A stretch of DNA of 19,277 nucleotides, taken from the NCBI GenBank assembly GCA_030669775.1, contig DAOVCZ010000013.1, positions 1 to 19,277 of the forward strand. Reading direction: 5' to 3'. Of this stretch, positions 1 to 7,550 are shown in pieces. Source of the stretch: Chloroflexota bacterium (GTDB lineage Bacteria > Chloroflexota > Anaerolineae > Anaerolineales > UBA4823). The translations under genes were made by a program, and so were the position numbers. Each line of letters starts with the position of its first letter. The stretch's first letter is position 1. Under the pieces are notes generated by a model. That model worked only from the letters and a program-made list of their open reading frames with translations. It did not search any database and was not told where the DNA came from.

Positions 1-24
1 TTCTACCACTGAGGAGTAGTAAAA

Positions 25-1245
25 ATGAAAACTAAAGTCCTTTGGAGTTTAATCGCTGTGCTCACTATTTTAGCAATGGTACTTGTTGCATGCCAGTCCC
101 AAGCCGAGGAACCTGAAGAAGTAGGCGGCTTTCAGATCCCGGCTACCGAGGAGGGAAAATTCAACGTTGCGATGGTGCTTATTGGTCCTCATGACGATGG
201 TGGCTGGTCACAGGCCCATTTTGAGGGATTAGAATACCTCGAAGAAAATGTCCCCAATACCCACGTAACCTACATTGAGAATGTACCTGAGGGTGCTGAC
301 TCCGAGCAAATCTTCCGCAGCTTGGCGCGTAAGGGCTTCCAATTGATTTTCGGTACTTCTTTTGGCTATATGGATGGGATGGAAACTGTTGCTGAAGAAT
401 TCCCAGATTCGACTTTCATCCATATTAGCGGGTTTAAATCCAACATGGAAAATTTTGGGAACCTGTTTGGGGCGATGGAAAATATGAAGTACTTGGGTGG
501 CATGTTAGCAGGCGCACGCGCTAAGATGGATGGGAATCCGAAACTGGGTTACATGGCTACTTTCCCTATCCCCGAAGAGCTTCGCCTAGGCAATGCCATA
601 GCCCTGGGAATGAAGGAGACATGCCCAGAATGCACGATGGATGTGCGCTGGATCAATACCTGGCATGACCCGATACTCGAAAAGGAAGCTGCTGCCTCCC
701 TGTTTGACGGCGGCGCACAGGTGGTATTCACCGGCGCAGACACGCCAGCAGTAGCTGATGTTGCTCAGGAGAAAGGTAAATGGGGAGTTACCTATGACTG
801 GTTTGGTTCCTGCAAAGTGGAGCGTTGTCTAACTGCACCGTATTGGATTTGGGGTCCTGTTTATGCGAAGATCGCCCAAGGTGTTAATGACGGCACCTAC
901 CAACCTGGTTGGGACTACTTCGACGCCGATACCGGTGGTTTGGGTCTTTTCGGTTTCATGGAAGGTGAAGAACTGCCTGCTGGTGTAAAGGAATTGCCAC
1001 CTGAGGTCATCGAAGATGTACGCACTACGTTGGACCAAATGTTGAAAGGTCAGTTCAATCGTTTCGATGTATTCTCCGGCGAGATATTGGACAACAAAGG
1101 CAATGTCATTGTACCGGCTGGCGAGAAAATGGAACAGTCTGATTTGGATCAGTTCCCGCCTGGTGCACCAGGCCTAGAGTGCGATTATTGCATGTACTGG
1201 TGGGCTGACGGTATTGCGGCTGAATTGCCAGCCTTAGGCGAATAA
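25..1245 (+). CDS. BMP-family substrate-binding lipoprotein of a nucleoside/purine ABC importer
   Basis: Extracytoplasmic binding protein that should capture a nucleoside-like ligand and deliver it to the ABC permease encoded just downstream. Residues 1-23 form a lipoprotein signal: KTK basic start, hydrophobic core, then lipobox L20-V21-A22-C23, so C23 is the expected lipidated residue. After an acidic linker the mature domain starts near residue 45 with the FNVAMVLIGPHDDGGWS stretch, typical of the BMP/PnrA (Med/TmpC) family; 406 residues is normal for it. Six further cysteines occur as three close pairs (C200/C203, C263/C268, C386/C389), suggesting disulfides. The ATG at 25 has a strong GAGGAG at 11-16. 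The YufO/YufP/YufQ-like genes that follow support the role. Ligand (purine nucleoside versus another small molecule) is inferred from family and neighbours only. Confidence 0.93.
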   Translation: MKTKVLWSLIAVLTILAMVLVACQSQAEEPEEVGGFQIPATEEGKFNVAMVLIGPHDDGGWSQAHFEGLEYLEENVPNTHVTYIENVPEGADSEQIFRSLARKGFQLIFGTSFGYMDGMETVAEEFPDSTFIHISGFKSNMENFGNLFGAMENMKYLGGMLAGARAKMDGNPKLGYMATFPIPEELRLGNAIALGMKETCPECTMDVRWINTWHDPILEKEAAASLFDGGAQVVFTGADTPAVADVAQEKGKWGVTYDWFGSCKVERCLTAPYWIWGPVYAKIAQGVNDGTYQPGWDYFDADTGGLGLFGFMEGEELPAGVKELPPEVIEDVRTTLDQMLKGQFNRFDVFSGEILDNKGNVIVPAGEKMEQSDLDQFPPGAPGLECDYCMYWWADGIAAELPALGE

Positions 1246-1269
1246 GTAAATATTGTAAAAAAATAAAAA

Positions 1270-1336
1270 GGGCCAGAATTACCGCCTAGAAATGCAAAAC
1301 GTTTTTCCAGCGGGACGACAATTGGTATTCTGGCCC
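1270..1336 (+). other. Long imperfect hairpin downstream of the lipoprotein gene
   Basis: GGGCCAGAATTACC (1270-1283) pairs with GGTATTCTGGCCC (1324-1336): 13 base pairs with a single bulged T and about a 40-base loop that itself contains AAAACGTTTT. There is no T-run after it on the + strand, so it is not a standard intrinsic terminator in that direction. An A-rich run (1257-1269) precedes it, so read on the - strand it would be followed by a U-rich tail. It could be a 3' stabilising or attenuating hairpin that keeps binding-protein mRNA above transporter mRNA, as seen in other ABC operons; that role is inference. Confidence 0.6.
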
Positions 1337-1340
1337 TATC

Positions 1341-1358
1341 ATTCATATCTATATGAAT
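1341..1358. promoter_or_regulatory. Perfect 8-bp palindrome, possible operator
   Basis: ATTCATAT-CT-ATATGAAT is an exact inverted repeat with a 2-base centre, the geometry of a site for a dimeric helix-turn-helix regulator. It lies 174 bases before the ATPase gene, in the gap that splits the importer. No regulator gene is present in the window, and AT-rich palindromes can arise by chance. Confidence 0.35.
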
Positions 1359-1360
1359 CT

Positions 1361-1386
1361 AATTCAGCCTCACTTAGGCATGAATT
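1361..1386. repeat. Imperfect dyad next to the candidate operator
   Basis: AATTCaGCCT (1361-1370) and AGGCatGAATT (1376-1386) form two short complementary arms, AATTC/GAATT and GCCT/AGGC, around a 5-base loop with a one-base asymmetry. It sits two bases after the palindrome at 1341-1358. It could be a small RNA hairpin or a second protein site. The evidence is symmetry only. Confidence 0.3.
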
Positions 1387-1531
1387 CTAATCTCTATCGT
1401 AAAAAAACCTGCAGGAGACCATCCCCAAAAGGTTAACTCGTCGTACGCACTGAGGCTTTAACATTCAAGTCATTGTAAATAGTTACCAAGCAATTTCATC
1501 ATTGAATTATTCGAGATAACTTATCGCAGCT

Positions 1532-3109
1532 ATGATGGCAAAAAATTCTCACAATGATATTGACAATCCTCCATCGTTCGTGGTGGAGATGCGTGGTATC
1601 GTCAAACGCTTTCCTGGTGTATTAGCTAATGATCATGTTGACTTTAGACTACATCGCGGTGAAATTCATGCGCTGCTGGGTGAGAATGGCGCAGGTAAAA
1701 GCACTCTGATGAATGTGCTGGCTGGTCTCTATCGTCAGGAAGTAGGTACTGTGTTAGTTAATGGACAACTGGTCAACTTCTCCTCTCCAGGTGATGCGAT
1801 CCAGGCTGGCATAGGTATGGTACACCAACACTTCATGCTCGTCCCCTCACAGTCGGTCACTGAAAATATCCTATTAGGATTGGATAAACCACGCTTTCGT
1901 ATGGAATTGGCTAAGTACGATTCTGTTATCGCCGAGCTGGGAGAACGTTTCGGCTTGAGGGTGGATCCCAGAGCCAAAATATGGCAACTTTCAGTTGGAG
2001 AGCAACAACGAGTCGAAATCATCAAAATGCTATACCGTGGGGCGGAAGTGCTTATCATGGATGAGCCTACCGCGGTACTAGCTCCCCAAGAAATTGAAGT
2101 TCTGTTCAATACCTTGCATTCGATGATCGCGAATGGAAAATCAATTATCTTCATCAGTCATAAATTGCAAGAGGTAATGGCAATTGCTGACCGTGTCACT
2201 GTGCTGCAAAGGGGTAAGACGACTGCCGAAGGCCTTGAGATCGAGAATATCACACGTCGGGAGTTAGCGCACCTGATGGTCGGTCGTGATGTAGTATTCC
2301 GAGTTGATAAAAAGCCAAGTGAACCTGGCAATGTGGTCCTTGACGTTCAAAATGTGGTCGCAGAAAATGACAAAGGCTTGACGGCCATTCAAAATTTATC
2401 ACTTCAGGTGCGCGCCGGGGAAATCTTTGGCTTGGCTGGAGTGGCCGGGAATGGGCAGCGTGAACTGGCCCAGGTAATCACCGGATTACGCAAGGTCAAT
2501 CAGGGTCGTGTTCTCTTAAATAATAAAGTAATTAGCAATCGGTCAGCTCGCTTTAGTATTCAGCGAGGACTGGCGTATGTTCCTGAAGATCGCACTCATG
2601 TTGGCACGTCTCCAAACTTGAGCATGACGGATAATGTGATCATGAAAAATTATCGACAACCACCCATCGCTCGAGGATGGGCTATCGATATGACGACAGC
2701 TACTACATTCGCTAAAGATCTTAAACAGGACTATGATATTGCTATCCCTAACGTGGATACACCAGTCCGTCTACTTTCCGGTGGTAATTTACAGCGTGTT
2801 ATTTTGGCGCGCGAAATTTCTGGTGCGCCTACTCTCATGGTAGCTGTACAGCCGACGCGTGGTTTGGATGTTGGAGCAATTGAGAGTGTGCATCGATTAT
2901 TGCTATCCCAACGCGAAGCTGGTACGGCTATTCTGCTAATTTCTGAAGATTTGGAGGAACTACTTGCCCTAAGTGACTGTATCGCAGTGATCTATGAGGG
3001 CCAGATCATGGGGGAAGTAATGGATGAGAATATTGACATTATCGGATTGATGATGACTGGAATGGATTTGGAAGAAATTCAAGCAGGAGGATCAGCGAAA
3101 AATGTCTGA
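1532..3109 (+). CDS. Double-domain ABC transporter ATPase (nucleoside/simple-sugar importer type)
   Basis: Cytoplasmic ATPase that powers the importer; YufO/RbsA-like, 525 residues, two nucleotide-binding domains. Domain 1 is canonical: Walker A GENGAGKST (50-58), signature LSVGEQQR (153-160), Walker B ending MDEP (176-179), H-loop H210. Domain 2 (about 268-515) is degenerate in the way usual for this family: its P-loop position reads GVAGNGQ (303-309) without the Lys, its signature is LSGGNLQR (415-422), and its Walker B lacks the catalytic Glu (AVQPTRGLD, 438-446). The AxQPTRGLD form is, in my experience, characteristic of BMP-linked nucleoside importers rather than ribose importers. Start: ATG 1532 with another ATG at 1535; the Shine-Dalgarno is poor for both, so the exact start is uncertain by one codon. 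The stop overlaps the next gene by 8 bases. Confidence 0.95.
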   Translation: MMAKNSHNDIDNPPSFVVEMRGIVKRFPGVLANDHVDFRLHRGEIHALLGENGAGKSTLMNVLAGLYRQEVGTVLVNGQLVNFSSPGDAIQAGIGMVHQHFMLVPSQSVTENILLGLDKPRFRMELAKYDSVIAELGERFGLRVDPRAKIWQLSVGEQQRVEIIKMLYRGAEVLIMDEPTAVLAPQEIEVLFNTLHSMIANGKSIIFISHKLQEVMAIADRVTVLQRGKTTAEGLEIENITRRELAHLMVGRDVVFRVDKKPSEPGNVVLDVQNVVAENDKGLTAIQNLSLQVRAGEIFGLAGVAGNGQRELAQVITGLRKVNQGRVLLNNKVISNRSARFSIQRGLAYVPEDRTHVGTSPNLSMTDNVIMKNYRQPPIARGWAIDMTTATTFAKDLKQDYDIAIPNVDTPVRLLSGGNLQRVILAREISGAPTLMVAVQPTRGLDVGAIESVHRLLLSQREAGTAILLISEDLEELLALSDCIAVIYEGQIMGEVMDENIDIIGLMMTGMDLEEIQAGGSAKNV

Positions 3110-4274
3110 AATGGATACACCGAACAATTCAACATCATCAGAAGAAATTCCTCCCAGTGAGCCGATAATTAGAAGTTTCCCTTACCGATTGCGCATCGAG
3201 CCACGCATGGAAGAACCTGCGCGTTGGTATCCATTCTTGCTCTTCCTCGGGGCGCTAGTCTTGGCGTTGGTTATAGGTGGTTTCTTGCTGGTGTTGGCAG
3301 GCGGTGATCCTTTGCGCTCGTATGCCCATATCGCTCGAGCATCGTTTGGTAATATCGGTGTGATTTCAGATACTATAGTTAAGGCTACTCCAATAATTTT
3401 CACTGGTCTTGCCTGTTCGATAGCATTTCGCATGCATTTGTGGAACATTGGTGCGGAAGGACAATTCATAATGGGTGCTTTCGGTGCTGGTGCGGTTGTC
3501 TTGATCCCGCTCCTCCCAGAGGGCACTCCTGTTTGGATTTTTATCCCCGTGATGGCAGTTGCGGGAATCGTAGCTGGTGCATTCTGGGGGTTTATCCCAG
3601 GTTTCTTGAAAGCACGTCTCAAGGTCAATGAGATCATAACGACACTGATGATGAACTATATTGCAATCGCTTGGATTAACTTCTTCATTTTTGCCGTCTG
3701 GAGTGAGGGTGGCTTTCAGATGACTACCAAATTCCCCGATAATGCCTGGCTTCCCCGCCTTCTTGACTATGCCAACCGAATTCCTGTTTTCCGAGGGTTG
3801 ACCACACACCTAGGTTTCCTTATTGGTGTGTTGGCTGCTTTTGTCTTATGGTATATCATTTTCCGCAGTCGTTGGGGATATGAAATCCGTCTGATCGGTG
3901 ACAACCCACGCGCAGCACAATATGCTGGAATTAACATCCAGCGCAACACAATCCTGGTGATGATGGTTTCAGGAGCTCTAGCGGGATTGGGAGGTATGTC
4001 AGAAGTCGCTGGGGTTGTGCACCGTCTTCAGACATCCCCCATCGCTGCAGGTTACGGGTTTACGGGAATCATTGTTGCTTGGCTTGCAAAGTTGAATCCC
4101 TTTGGGGTTGTTCTGGTCTCGATACTGTTTGGCGCTCTTATCTTGGCTGGACGCGAAATTCAGCCTTCTGGTTTACCTAAAATGATTCAGGGCATTATCC
4201 TGGTTTGTTTAATCGCCAGTGACTTCTTTATACGATATCGTATCCGCTTTGTGCGCCTCGGAGAGGAGATCTAG
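3102..4274 (+). CDS. ABC importer permease, YufP-like
   Basis: Inner-membrane permease of the nucleoside-type importer (BPD_transp_2 family), 390 residues. The first 40 or so residues are hydrophilic and acidic, longer than in many homologues, followed by a first membrane helix at about 44-66 and several more to the C terminus. Family marks are the NIGAEGQ motif (115-121), the KVNEIITTLMMNYIA-like stretch, and the cytoplasmic loop GDNPRAAQYAGIN that contacts the ATPase. The start ATG lies inside the end of the ATPase gene (8-base overlap) with AGGAGG at 3085-3090, so the two are translationally coupled. It should form a heterodimeric channel with the YufQ-like permease that follows one base after its stop. 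Confidence 0.94.
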   Translation: MSEMDTPNNSTSSEEIPPSEPIIRSFPYRLRIEPRMEEPARWYPFLLFLGALVLALVIGGFLLVLAGGDPLRSYAHIARASFGNIGVISDTIVKATPIIFTGLACSIAFRMHLWNIGAEGQFIMGAFGAGAVVLIPLLPEGTPVWIFIPVMAVAGIVAGAFWGFIPGFLKARLKVNEIITTLMMNYIAIAWINFFIFAVWSEGGFQMTTKFPDNAWLPRLLDYANRIPVFRGLTTHLGFLIGVLAAFVLWYIIFRSRWGYEIRLIGDNPRAAQYAGINIQRNTILVMMVSGALAGLGGMSEVAGVVHRLQTSPIAAGYGFTGIIVAWLAKLNPFGVVLVSILFGALILAGREIQPSGLPKMIQGIILVCLIASDFFIRYRIRFVRLGEEI

Positions 4275-4275
4275 G

Positions 4276-5244
4276 ATGGATCTGATCATCATTTTACATG
4301 CTGGCGTTGCGAGCGGTACAGTCTTATTGTTTGCCACTCTGGGAGAACTTTTTGCCGAACGATCAGGTGTGATCAACTTAGGTGTGGAAGGTATGATGCT
4401 AATTGGAGCGATGAGCGCTTATAGTGTTGCGTTATACACCGGTAATCCCTGGTTGGGGGTAGTAATTGCAATGCTGGCTGCAGGTCTGATCAGTCAAATA
4501 CATGCCTTTATCGCTATCACCTTACAGGCAGACCAAGTGGTCAGTGGATTAGCGATCACTTTTCTGGCTACGGGTATCAGTCTTGTGTTAGGTGAGGGAT
4601 TGAGCAAAGCTGGTGCGGTGTCACTTTTACCCAATTTATCAATCCCATTGTTATCACAAATTCCTTTGCTGGGTGCGATATTTTTCACAAAACAGAGCGT
4701 GTTGGTGTATATTGGTTTTTTGTTAATTCCTCTGGCTTGGTATTACATATATTACACTCGACCAGGTATGCACCTCAGAGCAGTAGGTGAATACCCAGCA
4801 GCTGCAGATGCCTTGGGCATCAACGTTTTTCGATTGCGCTATTTTTACGTTTTCTTAGGCGGCATTTTGGCAGGTTTATCTGGAGCTACCATCAGCTTGG
4901 CGATTTCACCGGGTTGGTTCAGCGAATTGACGACCTCAGGGCAGGGATGGATTGCGATAGGTTTAGTCATCTTCGCCCAGTGGGATCCATTACGGGCTGC
5001 CTTCGGGGCCTATGCCTTTGGGGCGTTACGTCGCTTGATATTCGATATTCAAGGACCCACAACGCTTCTCGGGTTGGCAAATCCATTTTATTACAATCCT
5101 TATTGGGGTTTTATTCTGCAAATGATGCCTTACGCTTTTACGATAATTGTGCTGGTTATTGGTTCGCGAGAAGCGCTTCGCAAGCGTCTGGGCGCCCCGG
5201 CTGCCATTGGTGTTCCATATATTCGGGGCGAGCGCGGTTTGTAA
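4276..5244 (+). CDS. ABC importer permease, YufQ-like
   Basis: Second inner-membrane permease of the importer, 322 residues from the chosen start. Diagnostic marks are ERSGVINLGVEGMMLIGA near residues 28-45 and the coupling loop GEYPAAADALGIN; about eight to ten hydrophobic segments are visible. I start it at ATG 4276, one base after the upstream TAG (4272-4274), with GAGAGGAG just upstream. The same frame stays open back to 4219, but those 19 residues are polar and overlap the YufP gene, so they are unlikely to be translated. It completes a binding protein, ATPase and permease pair set. Nineteen bases separate it from threonine synthase, so that gene may be in the same transcript. Confidence 0.94.
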   Translation: MDLIIILHAGVASGTVLLFATLGELFAERSGVINLGVEGMMLIGAMSAYSVALYTGNPWLGVVIAMLAAGLISQIHAFIAITLQADQVVSGLAITFLATGISLVLGEGLSKAGAVSLLPNLSIPLLSQIPLLGAIFFTKQSVLVYIGFLLIPLAWYYIYYTRPGMHLRAVGEYPAAADALGINVFRLRYFYVFLGGILAGLSGATISLAISPGWFSELTTSGQGWIAIGLVIFAQWDPLRAAFGAYAFGALRRLIFDIQGPTTLLGLANPFYYNPYWGFILQMMPYAFTIIVLVIGSREALRKRLGAPAAIGVPYIRGERGL

Positions 5245-5263
5245 ATGTAATATTGATAGAATC

Positions 5264-6514
5264 ATGAGTAAATTTCTAGGATTTAGTTGTTCGCTTTGCG
5301 ATCGTGAGTATGGGCCAAACGAAATAATCTACACCTGCCCTAAAGATGGTGGTAACTTAGATATTGTCTATAATTTTTCTTCCCTTAAACAGGATGTATC
5401 ATCGGACATGATCATAAATTCTCCGGAAGAATCTCTTTGGCGTTATCTGCCTTTGCTGCCGGTCAACCAGGTCCATGGTCGCGAGACGCCACTGCAAGCT
5501 GCTGGATGGACACCGATCTTTTCCCCACCTGCCTTGCGGGAGCAACTGGGTTTGCAATCGCTGTGGGTTAAAGATGAAAGCCGAAATCCAACGGCATCAT
5601 TCAAGGACCGCGCCAGTGCAGTCGTTGTAGCTCGGGCTTTGGAGATCGGTGTCGAGGTGGTGGTGACTGCTTCAACGGGAAATGCAGGTGCAGCTTTGGC
5701 AGGTATGGCCGCGGCAGCAGGTCAAAAAGCGGTGATCTTCGCTCCCCGCACCGCGCCACCAGCAAAAATCGCCCAGTTGTTAATTTATGGTGCTGAAGTC
5801 TTGCTCGTTGATGGAAATTACGATCAAGCTTTTGATTTATCGATTCTGGCGGCAAATGAGTTTGGCTGGTATTGCCGCAATACTGGCTACAACCCATTTA
5901 CCCTGGAAGGTAAGAAAACAGCCGCACTTGAGATTTGGGAGTGTTTAATCAACCGGAGATCATTTGAGAGCCCCCTGGCTGTATTTGTCTCAGTTGGTGA
6001 TGGGAACATTATCTCTGGCTTGCACAAGGGTTTCAAGGACCTGCAGGCGTTGGATTGGCTCGCTGAGATGCCGCGCATCTTCGGTGTCCAGGCAGAGGGT
6101 TCTGCAGCGGTTGCGAACGCTTTCTCAGCAGGCGTGGAGGAGATTAGCCCGGTAGCTGCTGAAACGCTCGCCGACAGTATTTCCGTAGATTTACCCAGAG
6201 ATGGTGTTCGCGCAGTCCGAGCTGCCAGTCAAACTGGAGGTGCTTACCTCACGGTCAGTGATGCTGAGATACTGGCTGCCATCGCAGACCTGGGACGGGT
6301 GGGTATATTTGCCGAGCCAGCTGGTGCGGCTGCATATGCTGGTCTCCATAAAGCGCTCAAACAGGCTATTATCGGGAGTGAGGATCCAGTTTTGGTGTTC
6401 AATACTGGCAGTGGTTTGAAAGATGTGAACGCCGCAATGCAAGCAGTCGCTCCTGCTGTCATTATTGAACCCACCTTGAGGGCAGTAGAACAGGCATTAG
6501 ACCTATCTGATTAA
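5264..6514 (+). CDS. thrC: Threonine synthase (PLP-dependent, fold type II)
   Basis: Converts O-phosphohomoserine to threonine in the cytoplasm. The 416-residue protein opens with a zinc-ribbon-like segment (C9-x2-C12 and C25; the fourth ligand position is D28, not Cys), as often seen in archaeal-type ThrC. The PLP lysine is K114 in NPTASFKDR, the phosphate-binding loop is STGNAG (138-143 region), and NTGSGLKD lies near 380-387. The segment around 303-326 (TLADSISV, then an ASQTGG) matches the usual ThrC C-terminal half. I start at ATG 5264 because 39 extra in-frame codons from 5147 lie inside the permease gene and give no family sequence; no strong Shine-Dalgarno precedes it. Close behind the importer genes and probably co-transcribed. 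Paralogous PLP lyases acting on other phospho- or hydroxy-amino acids cannot be fully excluded. Confidence 0.85.
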   Translation: MSKFLGFSCSLCDREYGPNEIIYTCPKDGGNLDIVYNFSSLKQDVSSDMIINSPEESLWRYLPLLPVNQVHGRETPLQAAGWTPIFSPPALREQLGLQSLWVKDESRNPTASFKDRASAVVVARALEIGVEVVVTASTGNAGAALAGMAAAAGQKAVIFAPRTAPPAKIAQLLIYGAEVLLVDGNYDQAFDLSILAANEFGWYCRNTGYNPFTLEGKKTAALEIWECLINRRSFESPLAVFVSVGDGNIISGLHKGFKDLQALDWLAEMPRIFGVQAEGSAAVANAFSAGVEEISPVAAETLADSISVDLPRDGVRAVRAASQTGGAYLTVSDAEILAAIADLGRVGIFAEPAGAAAYAGLHKALKQAIIGSEDPVLVFNTGSGLKDVNAAMQAVAPAVIIEPTLRAVEQALDLSD

Positions 6515-6558
6515 ATCAATATTAATTATTACTCCACGGTTCTCACAGCGAAATTATC

Positions 6559-7509
6559 ATGTCCAAGCCAATTTATTCAATAATCGCTCCAATTTTCAAT
6601 GAATCTGGGAATATCCAGGAGTTATATCGCCGATTACGAGACGTTCTGGATTCTACTGGGGAATCCTGGGAAATAATTCTGATCGATGATGGCTCAACTG
6701 ATGATTCAGCTGACTTGATCCGCCAATATGCAGACCAGGATGCAAGGGTAAAACCAGTTATCTTCGCTCGCAACTTCGGCCACCAGATTGCCGTCACAGC
6801 AGGGTTGGATTACAGCCAGGGTGATGCGGTAGTGATTATCGATTCTGATCTGCAGGATCCACCAGAAGTGATCTTGGATTTAATCAGTAAATGGAAAGAG
6901 GGTTTTCAAGTTGTCTATGCGGTAAGAGCCGAACGCGAGGGCGAGAGCTGGTTCAAGTTATTTACCGCTTCGCTGTTTTACCGGTTGATTACGAGCATCA
7001 CCGATGTAAAAATCCCACTAGATGCTGGTGATTTCCGTTTATTCGATCGAAAAGTTGTGAATGTGCTGAACCAAATGCGGGAAAGACACCGCTTCCTGCG
7101 TGGCATGTCTTCCTGGGTGGGTTTTCGCCAAACGGGTGTGCCGTACCGCCGGGCAGCCCGTCAGGTGGGAGAGACAAAATATCCATTCAGAAAGATGTTT
7201 CGCCTGGCGATCAACGCGGTGACGAGTTTTTCATATTTCCCTCTGCAGCTGGCCACCTACATCGGATTTATTGCTGCAGGGTTAAGCATTCTCTCCATTC
7301 CGGTCGTGATCGCAATCCGTTTGTGGGGGACTGAGACACCATTGCTTGGTCAGGCAACAACCTTGATCGCAGTGCTCTTTTTGGGTGGCGCACAGCTGAT
7401 CTCTCTTGGCATCCTTGGAGAATATATCGGACGATTATATGACGAAGCGAAAGGCCGGCCTTTGTATATTGTCCTGGACGCACCAGGAGAAGAAGATGAA
7501 GAACAATAA
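6559..7509 (+). CDS. Family 2 glycosyltransferase, polyprenyl-phosphate sugar transferase type (DPM1/GtrB-like)
   Basis: Likely transfers a sugar from a nucleotide-sugar to a polyprenyl phosphate on the cytoplasmic face of the membrane. GT-A domain spans residues 1-220: early PIFNESGNI, IDDGSTDDS (42-50), the metal/nucleotide DxD region DSDLQDPPE (95-103), and RHRFLRG (177-182 region), which is typical of the GtrB/ArnC/DPM1 group. Two C-terminal membrane helices (about 232-255 and 264-290) precede GEYIGRLYDE, the standard end of this subfamily; 316 residues is the usual length. The start ATG 6559 has no clear Shine-Dalgarno. Its place between two PLP enzymes is odd for a cell-envelope gene and no other glycan gene is nearby. 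The sugar is unknown. Confidence 0.9.
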   Translation: MSKPIYSIIAPIFNESGNIQELYRRLRDVLDSTGESWEIILIDDGSTDDSADLIRQYADQDARVKPVIFARNFGHQIAVTAGLDYSQGDAVVIIDSDLQDPPEVILDLISKWKEGFQVVYAVRAEREGESWFKLFTASLFYRLITSITDVKIPLDAGDFRLFDRKVVNVLNQMRERHRFLRGMSSWVGFRQTGVPYRRAARQVGETKYPFRKMFRLAINAVTSFSYFPLQLATYIGFIAAGLSILSIPVVIAIRLWGTETPLLGQATTLIAVLFLGGAQLISLGILGEYIGRLYDEAKGRPLYIVLDAPGEEDEEQ

Positions 7510-7550
7510 TACCTGATGCATCCAATCTTTATTAGTTAATGAGGAACAAA

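Larger units (their letters stand above)
1246..1531. other. 286-base intergenic region with hairpin and palindromes between binding-protein and ATPase genes
   Basis: No coding frame is supported here. The stretch is AT-rich and holds a long inverted repeat (1270-1336), a perfect 8-bp dyad (1341-1358) and an imperfect dyad (1361-1386). No clear sigma-70 promoter stands out. TTGGTA at 1322-1327 and TATCTA at 1346-1351, 18 bases apart, are a weak candidate that would place the dyad over the -10. I looked for a purine-riboswitch core and saw none. The gap separates the abundant binding protein from the transporter subunits, so differential expression of the two is a reasonable inference. Confidence 0.6.

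Noticed and set aside
1270..1336. Intrinsic terminator of the lipoprotein gene
   Set aside because: There is no T-run after the stem on the + strand and the loop is about 40 bases.
1246..1531. Purine riboswitch or other known riboswitch in the importer gap
   Set aside because: I could not find a conserved purine-riboswitch core or three-way junction; only simple inverted repeats are visible.
1735..2154. Antisense open frame of 139 codons inside the ATPase gene
   Set aside because: It overlaps Walker and signature motifs of a certain gene; the product has no recognisable family.
3182..3809. Two overlapping antisense open frames inside the YufP-like gene
   Set aside because: Shadow frames of a well-supported permease; low-complexity products and no ribosome site.
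4219..4275. Upstream start for the YufQ-like permease
   Set aside because: It would overlap YufP and add a polar leader; ATG 4276 has a good ribosome site and the correct family N terminus.
5147..5263. Upstream in-frame extension of threonine synthase
   Set aside because: Lies inside the YufQ-like gene and encodes no family sequence; the zinc-ribbon start at 5264 fits ThrC.
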